A DNA stretch of 64,000 nt from contig NZ_PCPZ01000004.1 of assembly GCF_002979865.1 (NCBI RefSeq), positions 62,001 through 126,000 on the forward strand. The letters are read 5' to 3'. Source of the stretch: Arthrobacter sp. MYb214. GTDB lineage: Bacteria; Actinomycetota; Actinomycetes; Actinomycetales; Micrococcaceae. The notes below the pieces were generated by a model. That model was not told the DNA's origin. It did no database searches and saw only the letters and a list, made by a program, of their open reading frames with translations. The translations under genes and the position numbers were made by a program. Shown one piece after another: positions 22,053-30,758 of the stretch (position 1 is the stretch's first letter; each line of letters opens with the position of its first letter).

Positions 22053-23026
22053 TGAACAACTTCCTAGACACGATACTGACTCCGTTTACGTACGTAGTCT
22101 CGTGGGTTCTGTGGGCATTCCACGAACTGTTCACCGCGATTGGAATGAACGGGGATTCGGGTGTTACCTGGACCTTGTCGATCATCTTCCTCGTGCTGCT
22201 GATCCGTACTTTGCTGATCCCAGTGTTCGTCAAGCAGATCAAGTCCCAGCGCGCGATGCAGGCACTGCAGCCTGATCTGCGCAAGCTGCAGGCCAAGTAC
22301 AAGGGCAAGACCGACCAGATGTCGCGCCAGGCTATGGTTCAGGAGCAGCAGGCGCTGTTCAAGAAGCATAAGACCAACCCGCTGTCTTCCTGCTTGCCCC
22401 TGCTCGTGCAGATGCCTTTCTTCTTCGCGCTGTTCCGCGTTCTGAACGAAGCCTCCCGCGCCAGCGATGATGGACGTTCGATCGGCGCTCTGTCCGCTGA
22501 GCACATCCGCAGCTTCGACAATTCCTCGATCCTGGGCGCTCCGCTGTCCGAGACCTTCTTGGGCACCATCAATTCCGGTGCCATCAACTGGGCAGTGATC
22601 ATCGTTGCGGTGGTCATGATCCTTGCAATGACCGCATCGCAGTTCTTCACCCAGCGACAGCTGATGACCAAGAACATGAGCAAGGAGGCCCTCGAGGGCC
22701 CGTTCATGCAGCAGCAGAAGATGATGCTGTACATCCTGCCCCTGGTCTTCGGTATCGGTGGTATCAACTTCCCAATCGGTGTGCTGATTTACTGGACCGC
22801 TTCGAACCTGTGGACCCTGGGCCAGCAGTTCTGGGTTATCCGAAACAACCCGACCCCTGGTTCGGAAGCAGAGCGCGAACTTAACGCTCGCCGCGCCGCC
22901 AAGGGCCTGCCTCCAGTAGGCGTGAAGAAGGAAGACGCTGATGCCGCTGCCGCCGCCGCGGCAGAGCAGCAGGCCAAGGGCCAGCGTGAACAGCCGCAGC
23001 GCAAGAACCGTCGAAAGAAGAAGTAG
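22052..23026 (+). CDS. yidC: Membrane protein insertase YidC
   Basis: 324-aa YidC/Oxa1 insertase with five membrane segments; no large periplasmic domain, as in Gram-positives. The hydrophilic groove Arg is in LIRTLLIPVFVKQIKSQRAM, and the coiled-coil loop in MSRQAMVQEQQALFKKH. The C-terminal tail is Ala/Lys/Arg-rich (ending RKNRRKKK), typical for ribosome binding. Confidence 0.96.
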   Translation: MNNFLDTILTPFTYVVSWVLWAFHELFTAIGMNGDSGVTWTLSIIFLVLLIRTLLIPVFVKQIKSQRAMQALQPDLRKLQAKYKGKTDQMSRQAMVQEQQALFKKHKTNPLSSCLPLLVQMPFFFALFRVLNEASRASDDGRSIGALSAEHIRSFDNSSILGAPLSETFLGTINSGAINWAVIIVAVVMILAMTASQFFTQRQLMTKNMSKEALEGPFMQQQKMMLYILPLVFGIGGINFPIGVLIYWTASNLWTLGQQFWVIRNNPTPGSEAERELNARRAAKGLPPVGVKKEDADAAAAAAAEQQAKGQREQPQRKNRRKKK

Positions 23027-23028
23027 CC

Positions 23029-23556
23029 ATGACTGCAACTGAGAACATCGACGCACCAGAACTGGAAAACCAGATCGAAGACGACCAGGAAGTTCTGGAC
23101 GAGGGCGACGTCGCCGCCGACTACCTCGAAGAGCTTCTGGACATTGCAGATCTGGACGGCGATATCGACATCGAGATCCGCGGTGGCCGCACCTACATCT
23201 CGATCCTTGCCGAGGACGCAGACGCCTCGTTGGAGAGCCTCGTAGGCAAGGATGGAGAAGTCCTCGATGCCCTCCAGGAACTCACCCGGCTGGCAGTGCT
23301 CACTGCTACCGGTGAACGTTCGCGCTTGATCCTGGATATTGCCGACTACCGCGCAGAGCGCGCAGAACTGCTCCGCAAGATCGCTGAAGATGCTATTGCG
23401 TCGGTACGCGAAACCGGCGAGAAGACCCACTTGGATCCAATGAGCGCCTACGAGCGCAAGCTCGTGCACGACGTGATCGCCGATGCAGGACTGCACTCGG
23501 AATCCGAGGGTGAATCGACCCGACGCCATATCGTTATTTCGGTACTGGACAGCTAA
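23029..23556 (+). CDS. jag: Jag/KhpB-type KH-R3H RNA-binding protein
   Basis: 175 aa. An acidic start (about 40 residues) is followed by a KH domain (DIDIEIRGGRTYISIL ... LVGKDGEVLDALQELTRLAV) and an R3H domain (MSAYERKLVHDVIAD). Lacks the Jag-N domain seen in Firmicutes. RNA-binding protein linked to cell-wall growth in Gram-positives. Two bp after the yidC stop, so co-transcribed. Confidence 0.93.
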   Translation: MTATENIDAPELENQIEDDQEVLDEGDVAADYLEELLDIADLDGDIDIEIRGGRTYISILAEDADASLESLVGKDGEVLDALQELTRLAVLTATGERSRLILDIADYRAERAELLRKIAEDAIASVRETGEKTHLDPMSAYERKLVHDVIADAGLHSESEGESTRRHIVISVLDS

Positions 23557-23602
23557 GAACCATCACGCGAGAGCGTGCTGATCGACCTAAGGACCAACGA
23601 CC

Positions 23603-24244
23603 ATGACTGAGGACCTCAGCCTTACTGCAGAAGAGACCCTGGCTGCCGAGAAGATCTTCGGTGACCGCCTGGATCTTGCCAAGCGCTATGTGGAGCATCT
23701 GGCGACCTCGGGCATTGAGCGCGGGCTTCTTGGCCCACGGGAAGTACCCCGTCTGTGGTCCCGTCACGTGCTCAACTGCGCCGTGATCGAAGAGGTCATG
23801 GAGAAGGACGCCGAGGTAGCCGACGTAGGCTCCGGTGCTGGCCTTCCAGGGCTCTGCTTGGCAATTGCCCGCGCGGACCTCAAATTGACGCTTATTGAGC
23901 CTCTGGAGCGCCGCTGCATCTGGCTCTCCGAGGTTATCGATGATCTGGGTCTGGACAACGTCACCGTGATGCGTGGCCGTGCAGAGCAGATGGTCGACGT
24001 CGTCAACGCACGCTATGTCACGGCCCGTGCCGTATCTGCTCTGACCAACTTGGCTGGACTGACTATTCCATTGCTACACGGACAGGGCGAGCTCATCGCC
24101 ATCAAGGGCCGCTCCGCTGTCGAAGAGATCGCTAAGGCTACCAAGGCGATCCGCAAGCTTGGCGGCAGGGAAACCGAAGTGCTCACTGTGGGCGAAAGCA
24201 TCCTTGCAGAGCCAACCACGGTGGTTCGCATCAAGGTTGGCTAA
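23603..24244 (+). CDS. rsmG: 16S rRNA (guanine527-N7)-methyltransferase
   Basis: 213-aa SAM-dependent methyltransferase. Motif I reads VADVGSGAGLPGLCLAIA, with RSRH-like LWSRHVLNC before it. Methylates G527 of 16S rRNA; loss gives low-level streptomycin resistance in several bacteria. Followed by a long hairpin before parA. Confidence 0.95.
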   Translation: MTEDLSLTAEETLAAEKIFGDRLDLAKRYVEHLATSGIERGLLGPREVPRLWSRHVLNCAVIEEVMEKDAEVADVGSGAGLPGLCLAIARADLKLTLIEPLERRCIWLSEVIDDLGLDNVTVMRGRAEQMVDVVNARYVTARAVSALTNLAGLTIPLLHGQGELIAIKGRSAVEEIAKATKAIRKLGGRETEVLTVGESILAEPTTVVRIKVG

Positions 24245-24278
24245 GGTTGACGCGATAGTCTGTTAAATAGTTATAGAA

Positions 24279-24326
24279 GCGAAATGGCTTTCATCCTCAT
24301 AGTTTTCGAGGATGAAGCCATTTCGC
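24279..24326 (+). terminator. Long hairpin after rsmG
   Basis: Stem of about 19 bp with one bulged T (24279-24298 / 24308-24326) and a T-rich loop. Ends the rpmH-rsmG operon before the parS/parA leader. Lacks a long T-run on the plus strand. Confidence 0.7.
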
Positions 24327-24348
24327 AATCTGCATGACTTGTTTTGAA

Positions 24349-24364
24349 TGTTTCACGTGAAACA
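24349..24364. promoter_or_regulatory. parS: parS site 1 (parA leader)
   Basis: Perfect 16-bp palindrome TGTTTCACGTGAAACA, the bacterial parS consensus bound by ParB. Located between the rsmG hairpin and the parA ribosome binding site, so it can both nucleate segregation complexes and place ParB at the parAB promoter. Confidence 0.95.
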
Positions 24365-24421
24365 TTATCGGTGCACGCCATGAGCATTAGGTGCATCAAT
24401 TCACGAGGAGGAGTTTTACCT

Positions 24422-25345
24422 TTGTCTAAGACTAAGGATTCATCGGATAGCGCGTTTGATTTCAACGACTCGTCCTCGCCTTTGGCTACTCAGATAGCTA
24501 GTGAACATCGTCGTCGCGAAGCTTTGGAGGCCCGCAAGGTGCCAATGCCTGAGAAGACCCGCTATTTCACCATTTCCAACCAGAAGGGTGGCGTAGGCAA
24601 GACGACGACCACGGTCAACCTTGCCGCCGCCCTGGCCAAGGGCGGGCTAAACGTCCTGGTCATTGATATCGACCCGCAGGGCAACGCTTCTACCGCGCTG
24701 GGCATTGAACACCACGCTGAAGTAGACAGCATTTATGACGTGTTAATCAATGATCTTCCATTGGCTGACGTAGTAGCCACATGCCCAGACTTGCCAACCC
24801 TGCAGGTCGCTCCTGCAACCATTCACCTGGCAGGCGCTGAAATCGAGTTGGTTTCATTAGTAGCCCGCGAACAGCGCCTGCAGCGCGCCCTGGATGACTA
24901 CGCGCGTACCCGCCAGCGCAAGGGGCTGCCTCGCCTGGACTACGTCTTCATCGACTGCCCGCCAAGCCTAGGCCTGCTGACCGTTAACGCCTTCGTTGCC
25001 GCTCGTGAAGTTCTCATCCCAATCCAGTGCGAGTACTATGCGCTCGAGGGCCTGAGTCAGCTACTGAAGAACATTGAAATGATCCAGAAGCATTTGAACT
25101 CCAAGCTGACGGTTTCGACGATACTGCTGACCATGTACGACGGTCGCACGAATTTGGCCGCGCAGGTCGCCAACGAAGTCCGTGAGCACTTCCCAGAGCA
25201 GGTGCTCAAGGCCGTCATCCCTCGTTCGGTACGAATCTCTGAAGCGCCGAGCTACCAGCAGACCGTCATTACTTATGATCCAAATTCGACTGGTGCATTG
25301 TCGTACTCCGAAGCAGCCGTAGAGATGGCTGAACGAGGCGCGTAA
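24422..25345 (+). CDS. parA: Chromosome-partitioning ATPase ParA
   Basis: 307 aa from a TTG. The deviant Walker A KGGVGKTTTT and the switch VFIDCPPSLGLLTVNAF define ParA/Soj. Works with ParB-parS to move origins. The TTG at 24422 was chosen because GGAGG lies 9-10 nt upstream; an in-frame ATG at 24380 (MSIRCINS) has no such site, and a frame reaching 24344 would translate parS. About 65 residues precede the ATPase core, a long N-terminal extension typical of actinobacterial ParA. Confidence 0.94.
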   Translation: MSKTKDSSDSAFDFNDSSSPLATQIASEHRRREALEARKVPMPEKTRYFTISNQKGGVGKTTTTVNLAAALAKGGLNVLVIDIDPQGNASTALGIEHHAEVDSIYDVLINDLPLADVVATCPDLPTLQVAPATIHLAGAEIELVSLVAREQRLQRALDDYARTRQRKGLPRLDYVFIDCPPSLGLLTVNAFVAAREVLIPIQCEYYALEGLSQLLKNIEMIQKHLNSKLTVSTILLTMYDGRTNLAAQVANEVREHFPEQVLKAVIPRSVRISEAPSYQQTVITYDPNSTGALSYSEAAVEMAERGA

Positions 25346-25543
25346 GACCTTATAAATACGTTTCACGCTGGAAAAGATCATCCCCTTAGATTTTCGTTTG
25401 TTTTTCCAGATCTATCTGATGCGGATGCGAGATTCGTACGGTGAGAGCCACGGCTGACGCACTGTGCGCATCCCCGGTTCAAAGCCAAAAAACAGTAGAC
25501 TAGTCTCGGGCTGAAATTTCGGATGAAAGGGCGTGCGAAGAAC

Positions 25544-26737
25544 ATGGCAGATAAGAAGCGGGGATTGGGCAGGGGACTGGGTGCCCTTATTTCCAGCTCA
25601 CCGGCGACGGCGGCTCCTGAAGAAAACCAGAATGTTTCACGTGAAACAGCTCCTGTAGAACCGGCCGCGGAACCGTCGAAGTCGCGCGCCACACGTCCTG
25701 TCGATATGTTCTTCGAACCGGGACGCAAGTCCTCGGCACCTAAGGCGCCAACCACTCCCGCAAAGCCGGCAAAGCGCGCTCGCGCAACTATGCCTGGCTT
25801 GAATACAACTCTTGGGGGAAAGAATACCTCTGCACCTCAGGAAGACGCACCAGCTGAGAAACCAGCAACTAAGAAGACCGAGCCGCAACCTGTAAAATCA
25901 GACTCTCCCGATCTTGTCGAAGTTCCTGGCGCACAGTTCGCTGAACTCGACGTCCAGCTGATTCACCCAAATCGCAAGCAGCCGCGTACCAACTTCGATC
26001 AGGAGCACATGGATGAACTCATCCATTCGATCCGCGAAATTGGATTGCTTCAACCTATCGTGGTCCGCCCTTCCCGCGAGAAAGATGACGCTCCGTATGA
26101 GCTGGTCATGGGTGAACGCCGTTGGCGCGCGACACAGGCGGCTGGCCTAGCGACTATCCCGGCCATTATCCGCGACACGCATGACACCGATCTGTTGCGC
26201 GACGCCTTGCTCGAGAACCTGCATCGGTCACAACTGAATCCACTGGAAGAGGCCGCTGCTTATCAGCAGCTTCTAGAAGAGTTCAATTGCACCCAGGAAG
26301 TGCTTTCAGAACGAATCGGACGATCCCGTTCGCAGATTTCCAATACGATTCGCTTGATGAAACTACCTCCACTCGTTCAGCGTCGTGTTGCGGCTGGCGT
26401 TCTTTCTGCCGGTCATGCGCGCGCGTTGCTAGGACTGTCGAACAACGAAGTCATCGAGCAGCTGGCTCAGCGAATCATCAATGAGGGCTTGTCCGTGCGC
26501 GCGACCGAAGAAGCAGTGGCACTGAGTGACGACAAGCCACGAAAGCCAGCAAAGAAGGCGCGAGAGACCCAGCGCAATGAACGCCTGGACTTCCTGGCAA
26601 CTTCGCTCGCGGACCGCTTGGACACTAACGTCAAGATTCAGCTTGGCAGCCGCAAGGGCAAAGTCAGCATCGAGTTCGCTTCGGTGGATGATCTGAACCG
26701 CATCATGCAGGTTATTGATCCGACTATGAACTCGTAA
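25544..26737 (+). CDS. parB: Chromosome-partitioning protein ParB
   Basis: 397-aa CTP-dependent clamp. It begins with the ParA-contact peptide KKRGLGRGLGALI, followed by a disordered Ala/Pro/Lys-rich linker of about 110 residues. The N-terminal CTPase domain is seen in MGERRWRATQAAG and LLENLHRSQLNPLEEA, the HTH near ERIGRSRSQISNTIRLM, and the dimerisation domain at the C-terminus. A parS site lies inside the linker-coding region, where it is read as VSRET. ATG at 25544; an in-frame ATG at 25523 is less likely. Ends at a parS-containing hairpin. Confidence 0.96.
   Translation: MADKKRGLGRGLGALISSSPATAAPEENQNVSRETAPVEPAAEPSKSRATRPVDMFFEPGRKSSAPKAPTTPAKPAKRARATMPGLNTTLGGKNTSAPQEDAPAEKPATKKTEPQPVKSDSPDLVEVPGAQFAELDVQLIHPNRKQPRTNFDQEHMDELIHSIREIGLLQPIVVRPSREKDDAPYELVMGERRWRATQAAGLATIPAIIRDTHDTDLLRDALLENLHRSQLNPLEEAAAYQQLLEEFNCTQEVLSERIGRSRSQISNTIRLMKLPPLVQRRVAAGVLSAGHARALLGLSNNEVIEQLAQRIINEGLSVRATEEAVALSDDKPRKPAKKARETQRNERLDFLATSLADRLDTNVKIQLGSRKGKVSIEFASVDDLNRIMQVIDPTMNS
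25633..25648. promoter_or_regulatory. parS: parS site 2 (inside parB)
   Basis: Perfect TGTTTCACGTGAAACA within the 5' part of parB, translated as part of NVSRETA. Coding constraint is relaxed in the disordered linker. Confidence 0.93.
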
Positions 26738-26748
26738 TTTCATGAACT

Positions 26749-26776
26749 GGCGCATGTTTCACGTGAAACATGCGCC
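26749..26776 (+). terminator. parS: parS site 3 embedded in the parB terminator
   Basis: A 28-bp perfect palindrome (26749-26776) whose core 26755-26770 is an exact parS. The palindrome is directly followed by TTTCTTG, so the same sequence can fold as an intrinsic terminator for parB and serve as a ParB-binding site in duplex DNA. Confidence 0.85.
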
Positions 26777-26796
26777 TTTCTTGTATCTAGAGCCTG

Positions 26797-26812
26797 TGTT
26801 TCACGTGGAACA
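26797..26812. promoter_or_regulatory. parS: parS site 4 (one mismatch)
   Basis: TGTTTCACGTGGAACA, one base off the consensus, 42 bp centre-to-centre after the parB terminator parS. Likely weaker ParB binding. Confidence 0.75.
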
Positions 26813-27887
26813 AATACTCCATGCGAGGTTACTGCCAACCAAGTATGAGGGCGGCACATGGAGATGAGTCGTTGGTGGGTAGGAAACCGCTGCTGTCCAT
26901 AAACGGATACTTAGGTGTGCCCGCATAGCTTTCGCATCAAATGGATCATGAACCACAGCAAGCATAAAACTGATTGTTGGCATCCGTCGTTGGCTTATCA
27001 AAGAGGGAACGTACACGCCGATGGCATGAGCACGAAGTAGCCACGACGCTGTCCAGAAATGTAGAAAAAGCAGGACACACCGTACCAGGTTCGGGATTGG
27101 CACCGCATCGCTGAGCCGAGCCCATCACCTCGCTTCGTAACCATTCTCCGATGCCTGCTCCTGAGGATCAGCGAGCCATTCAGTTTAGGTCACCGAAATG
27201 CCTCCACTTAATGAATTCTACGGAGAACGGGAAGAGGATAGAACGCATGATTCGAGCCGCCTGGCTGCGGGAACTACCCCAGCGGATACGGATTTGGGCA
27301 GCCAGTATTCTGCTTGGTAGGACATCCGGGGCGATAGGTGCCGCATTTGGTGCACAGTATTCCGGCTACCTTCCAGTGCGAAGGAGAACACAAGGTGCGA
27401 TCAGTAGAGACACTGATGGTTTTCGCGGTCTATCCCTGCCTGGCTCTACTCCATCTAATGCGCAGTGGCATGTGTCAGCCATGCTTCTTAGATTGTTCGA
27501 GGACTGATGTGCAAGGGAGCCAGGATGCTGTCCGCAACTGAGCACAACTCCGAAAACATTGGACCGAGAAGCTGTATCGGGCGATTCCAAGGGTACGTTT
27601 CATCGTTCTTGCTTAGGGCAGATAGGCAACGGCGTTGAGCAAGGACTGCATACAGCATGTTCTGGAACAGCAAGATCAGATAGTCAGGCATACCGTGATG
27701 ACTCTCTGAGCAGCAAGGTGGGCGTGTAGCGACGCCACGAGAGCGGGGAGTCGGGTAGGGGAGAGGAAGGCTCGCACGAAGGCCGTGAAGGGCCAAGGAA
27801 GGCCGCTATGGACTTATGGCAGGACCAACCGGGGGCAAGTTCGGAGGGGTGCCAACGCTAACTGAATGCTAACCATTGAACGACTTT
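26813..27887. other. Gene-free decayed stretch after parB
   Basis: About 1.1 kb with only short, mutually overlapping frames, no supported ribosome binding sites and no recognised protein similarity. Base composition is visibly less GC-rich than the flanks and third-position GC bias is absent. In relatives this position next to parB and trxA usually holds a cell-wall amidase gene (cwlM-like); no trace of it was recognised. Probably relic DNA. Confidence 0.6.
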
Positions 27888-28956
27888 TGAATATTCACCC
27901 CACCTGATCCATTCAACAGACATTCTGAGGGTAGGATCAATGTGGAACAGTACGCAGAGATCCGTCGACTGCATTGAGCAGAAGGCGTGCCAATAACGGC
28001 GATCTCGCGGCGACTTGGCATCCCACGTAACACCGTATGCTCAGCATTGGCAGTCACCGAGTCTGCAAATGACCTGTAGACGAAGCGTGGTTCCATCGCT
28101 GACGCTTTCGAACCAGAAACCCGCAGGCTGGTCTGCGAGTATCCGCGCATGCCGGCGACGGCCATCGACGAACGAATCGAATGAACGAATTCCATCTCCA
28201 CGTTGAAGAACCGGGTCGCACTGATATGTCCGGAATACACGAACGTGGGCCCTGCGGACCGGTTGGTCCACGAATCAGGGCAAGCCGCGCAAGTGGATCT
28301 GTGGTTCCCCAAGCTACGGACACCTGTCGGATCCGACCAGGCTCTGATGCTGCCGGAGCTGATGATGAGGCTGTCGCATTTGAGGGTGTTCAAAGCGCTG
28401 ATGATTCCTAGTTGGCAATGCCCGGATCTGAGCGTTGGGATGTGGAGCTAGAACGACGATGATGACGCGGTCCTCAAGAGCAGAATCTGGGACCGTGAAT
28501 CCGCGATTCGGAAGCAAAAGGAAAGACACGGAAGCCAATTCAGTGCTTGCCGAGCCGCTGGCTAGCAGGACCATTCTGGCTCCACCGAGAGATTCTGAGT
28601 TCAAAGAGCAAACCGAATGCAACCAGTTGCTTGAATCCTCTTTCCTTCAGAATCTCAGCAAACAGCTCGACGGGTGTCTACCGAAAGCCAATGTACACCG
28701 TTCAGCCCGATCCAGGTCCGGAGCATCGACCGGTCGCCGTAGGCTCTAGGCACAATGATCATCTCGCCTTCGATGCCATCAGTACCGGGCTCAGCCATCG
28801 GGCACGATGGAGAAGGACCTATAGCATGAGTCTGGGCCGCAATAATTATTTGGTGCATCCTTCAGACATTGGCCGGATTGTTGATTCCACGGTGACCATG
28901 GATAGAGGGTCTGCGGCCAGTTGGTGGTGGCTGATCCTCCGCGGTGCTGGACAAGC

Positions 28957-29450
28957 TGAATATTGGACTTTTCGAGAGCCGCCAATATTGCGGTTCTGAG
29001 CCACCCAGTATTCTGTCCGCGCGCGCCGGTGGTTGCGTCTTGCTGCTGGATGAGTGGCTTTTGGATCCTCCAGCCGGCGGGTTGCTGAGAATCATCTTCG
29101 AGCTCATAGGGTGGCGGTATGACGCTGCATCCACCATTTTCTGTACGCAGTACAAGCAATCGGATTGGCGTGCCCGGCTGGACGCTGGTGCGTTGGCCGA
29201 CGCGATCATGGATCATGTCGTGCACGATACGATTTGGGTTGAGACCGGTGGGCTCAACATGTGTGAGGTGTACTCTCGGCCGGAGCATTAGCCACGGGGC
29301 GTTGATTCGATGGAATCCTCGTTCAGGACTGCCTGCCGGACTGATGATCCGGCAGGTGGCTCTAAGGGAGACTATTGGGTGGATCTGAACCACAATAACG
29401 ACTGGCCCAGAAGCGCAATATTGGGTGGCTCTCAAACCACCGAATATTCA
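28957..29450 (+). mobile_element. Miniature IS21-like element nested in istA
   Basis: 494-bp insertion. Termini are inverted: both begin TGAATATT and, with one indel, share GAGAGCC-(A)-CCCAATATTGCG-TTCTG over about 36-45 bp. Each end carries a second, tandem copy of the GAGCCACCCA(A/G)TATT module, as in IS21 multiple terminal repeats. The direct repeat CAAGC flanks it (28952-28956 and 29451-29455), and removing element plus one repeat joins VVAD... to KHQMITDPAHV of the host istA. Inside is only the 3' part of an istB gene, so it is an internal-deletion derivative. Confidence 0.88.
29010..29291 (+). pseudogene. istB: 3' fragment of istB inside the miniature element
   Basis: An open frame gives LLLDEWLLDPPAG, then RYDAASTIFCTQYKQSDW, ADAIMDHVVHDTIWVETGG and NMCE: the C-terminal half of an IS21 IstB ATPase helper (Walker B through sensor region). 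The Walker A half and all of istA are missing. It has no stop codons, unlike the host istA relic, so this insertion is younger. The frame reads through from the left terminal repeat. Confidence 0.85.
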
Positions 29451-29629
29451 CAAGCACCAGATGATTACCGATCCGGCACATGTGCAGATTACTGCGTTGT
29501 GCGTTGAGCAAGATCCGACGCACAACCGTTATTTGGCCACGACCACGGCCGCGTGGTCGCGTCACGCTAGGTATCGGCCGGCAATAGAATCCCTTGCCTA
29601 GACATCCACGACTTTCATGATGACCAGTA

Positions 29630-30209
29630 ATGCGTACTTCGGAAGAAACGATTGAGCAGTTGGCGAGAGCCATGAAAATGCCATCAATCTGTCGGACGTG
29701 CAAGTAGCATGTTGATCCAGCACATGATGAGGGATGGACTCGTGAAGCCTGCCGGGCCAGGACGGCGATCATCCCGACAGCTATGCTCGTGACCTGTAGA
29801 GGACCGCCATGGGCGGTGAATACTAACTCGCGTATTGCGCTGGGTGTCAAAGCCTGCCGGCAGTGGTATCCAATGCTCTTCGATGAACAGCTCTGGCTGC
29901 GCGTAAAGGTTGGTGGCGGCGCATCACGGAGGGAAATCGACTCATGAGTTGCCGCGTCTTATGCAATACAAACTGTTGATCATCGTCAAGGTGGATTACG
30001 TTCCATTCGGTGCTGCGGCCGTTGATGCAGCTGATCGTTATTAACAGAAGTCGGTGCTAACCAGGTCCAATCCGCCGATTGTCCGCTGGGGTGAGGCCAA
30101 TGGTGCCGAGGTTGATGCCTCGGCGAATACTGATTGCTCGGTTCACCCTGAGGAGAGGCTGTCTTCGCCTAACCATCCATATCGGGCGAAGAACCGTCCG
30201 GTTTGCTGA
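29630..30209 (+). pseudogene. istB: Decayed istB of the host IS21 element
   Basis: Fragments read SEETIEQLA.RAMKMPSI at the start, then YKLLIIVKVDYVPFGA (degenerate Walker B of the D-EVGYIPF type), NPPIVRWGEANG and a C-terminal YRAKNRPV. Order and content fit IstB of the type ending NKPFGRWGEVFGD..., but the Walker A part is lost and stops intervene. About 580 bp remain of about 750. It belongs with the istA relic and is a different IstB subtype from the nested fragment. Confidence 0.78.
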
Positions 30210-30616
30210 CCAATGCCGAGCTGGCGTAGGGAGAATTGGACGGTACAGGTCCGATTCCGTTTGACGATAAGAAGGCGATCTTCAGTTGGCGTTGCGGGCA
30301 TGACCGGAACTTCTTATGTCGAATGCGCCATGCCGTGCGATGGGGGAGTGGTACTAGCCCTTCCCGAAGCCATTACGCGCACCTTGAGCCAGGGCACGCT
30401 GATGAGAATCAACGACTCCATTAAGATTCCTGACGCAGGTGTGGGATTAACATTGGTGCGCACCCTTGCCGAACCGACATCCAGATCTCTAGAAATCCGA
30501 GTTCGAGCTGTCATGAAATCGTGTCACCGTCTCTCGAATTTCTTGAATCGGCGACTGCGACTGGTGGGGGGGGCGGAACCGCAACATGGACACTGAAAGC
30601 AGCTGCCTTGAAGCAA
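30210..30616. other. Relic DNA between istB and the parS array
   Basis: No intact gene. A short plus-strand frame around 30345-30440 reads ALPEAITRTLSQGTLM, reminiscent of the ALPE..RRS(I/L)TWDQG-EM region of IS30-family transposases; too short to be sure. The right terminus of the IS21 relic should lie here but was not recognised. Confidence 0.35.
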
Positions 30617-30758
30617 CGTTTCACGTGAAACATGATCCAGACCGCCCTTCGAACCTGCTGACGTCTGCGAAGCGAAACGTGTTTCACGTGAAACACTAAC
30701 TAGGCCGCCCTTTGATTGTCCTGAATTCAACGATGCGCTTGGTGTTTCACGTGAAACA
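30617..30758. repeat. parS: Three-unit 63-bp tandem array, each unit led by parS
   Basis: parS cores start at 30617 (CGTTTCACGTGAAACA, first base off), 30680 and 30743 (both perfect), exactly 63 bp apart. The 47-bp spacers are also related: units share a core like CCAGACCGCCCTT-GA after parS. On the minus strand the array is open in one frame, giving VSRET followed by a partly conserved SKGGL segment every 21 residues. 63 bp is six turns of B-DNA, so the sites face the same side. Confidence 0.88.

Larger units (their letters stand above)
27942..29560 (+). pseudogene. istA: Decayed IS21-family transposase gene (istA)
   Basis: Translating in shifting frames gives the actinobacterial IstA pattern in order: VEQYAEIRRL, AISRRLGIPRNTV (HTH), DAFEPETRRLV, YPRMPATAIDERIE, QAAQVDLWFP (first catalytic Asp region), ALMIPS, NNYLVHPSDIGR, and KHQMITDPAHV near the end. 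At least five in-frame stops (for example just after EIRRLH and after SANDL) and several frameshifts make it inactive. The gene is split by the miniature element at 28957-29450. Orientation is the same as the downstream istB relic. Confidence 0.85.

Noticed and set aside
28791-29435. 214-codon minus-strand frame over the nested IS element.
   Set aside because: It is antisense to the istB fragment, which has a clear IstB sequence; the frame also runs through the terminal repeats.
30617-30758. CRISPR array, because of regularly spaced palindromic repeats.
   Set aside because: The repeated 16-mer is the parS consensus found also at parA/parB; the spacers are related to each other and no cas genes are present.
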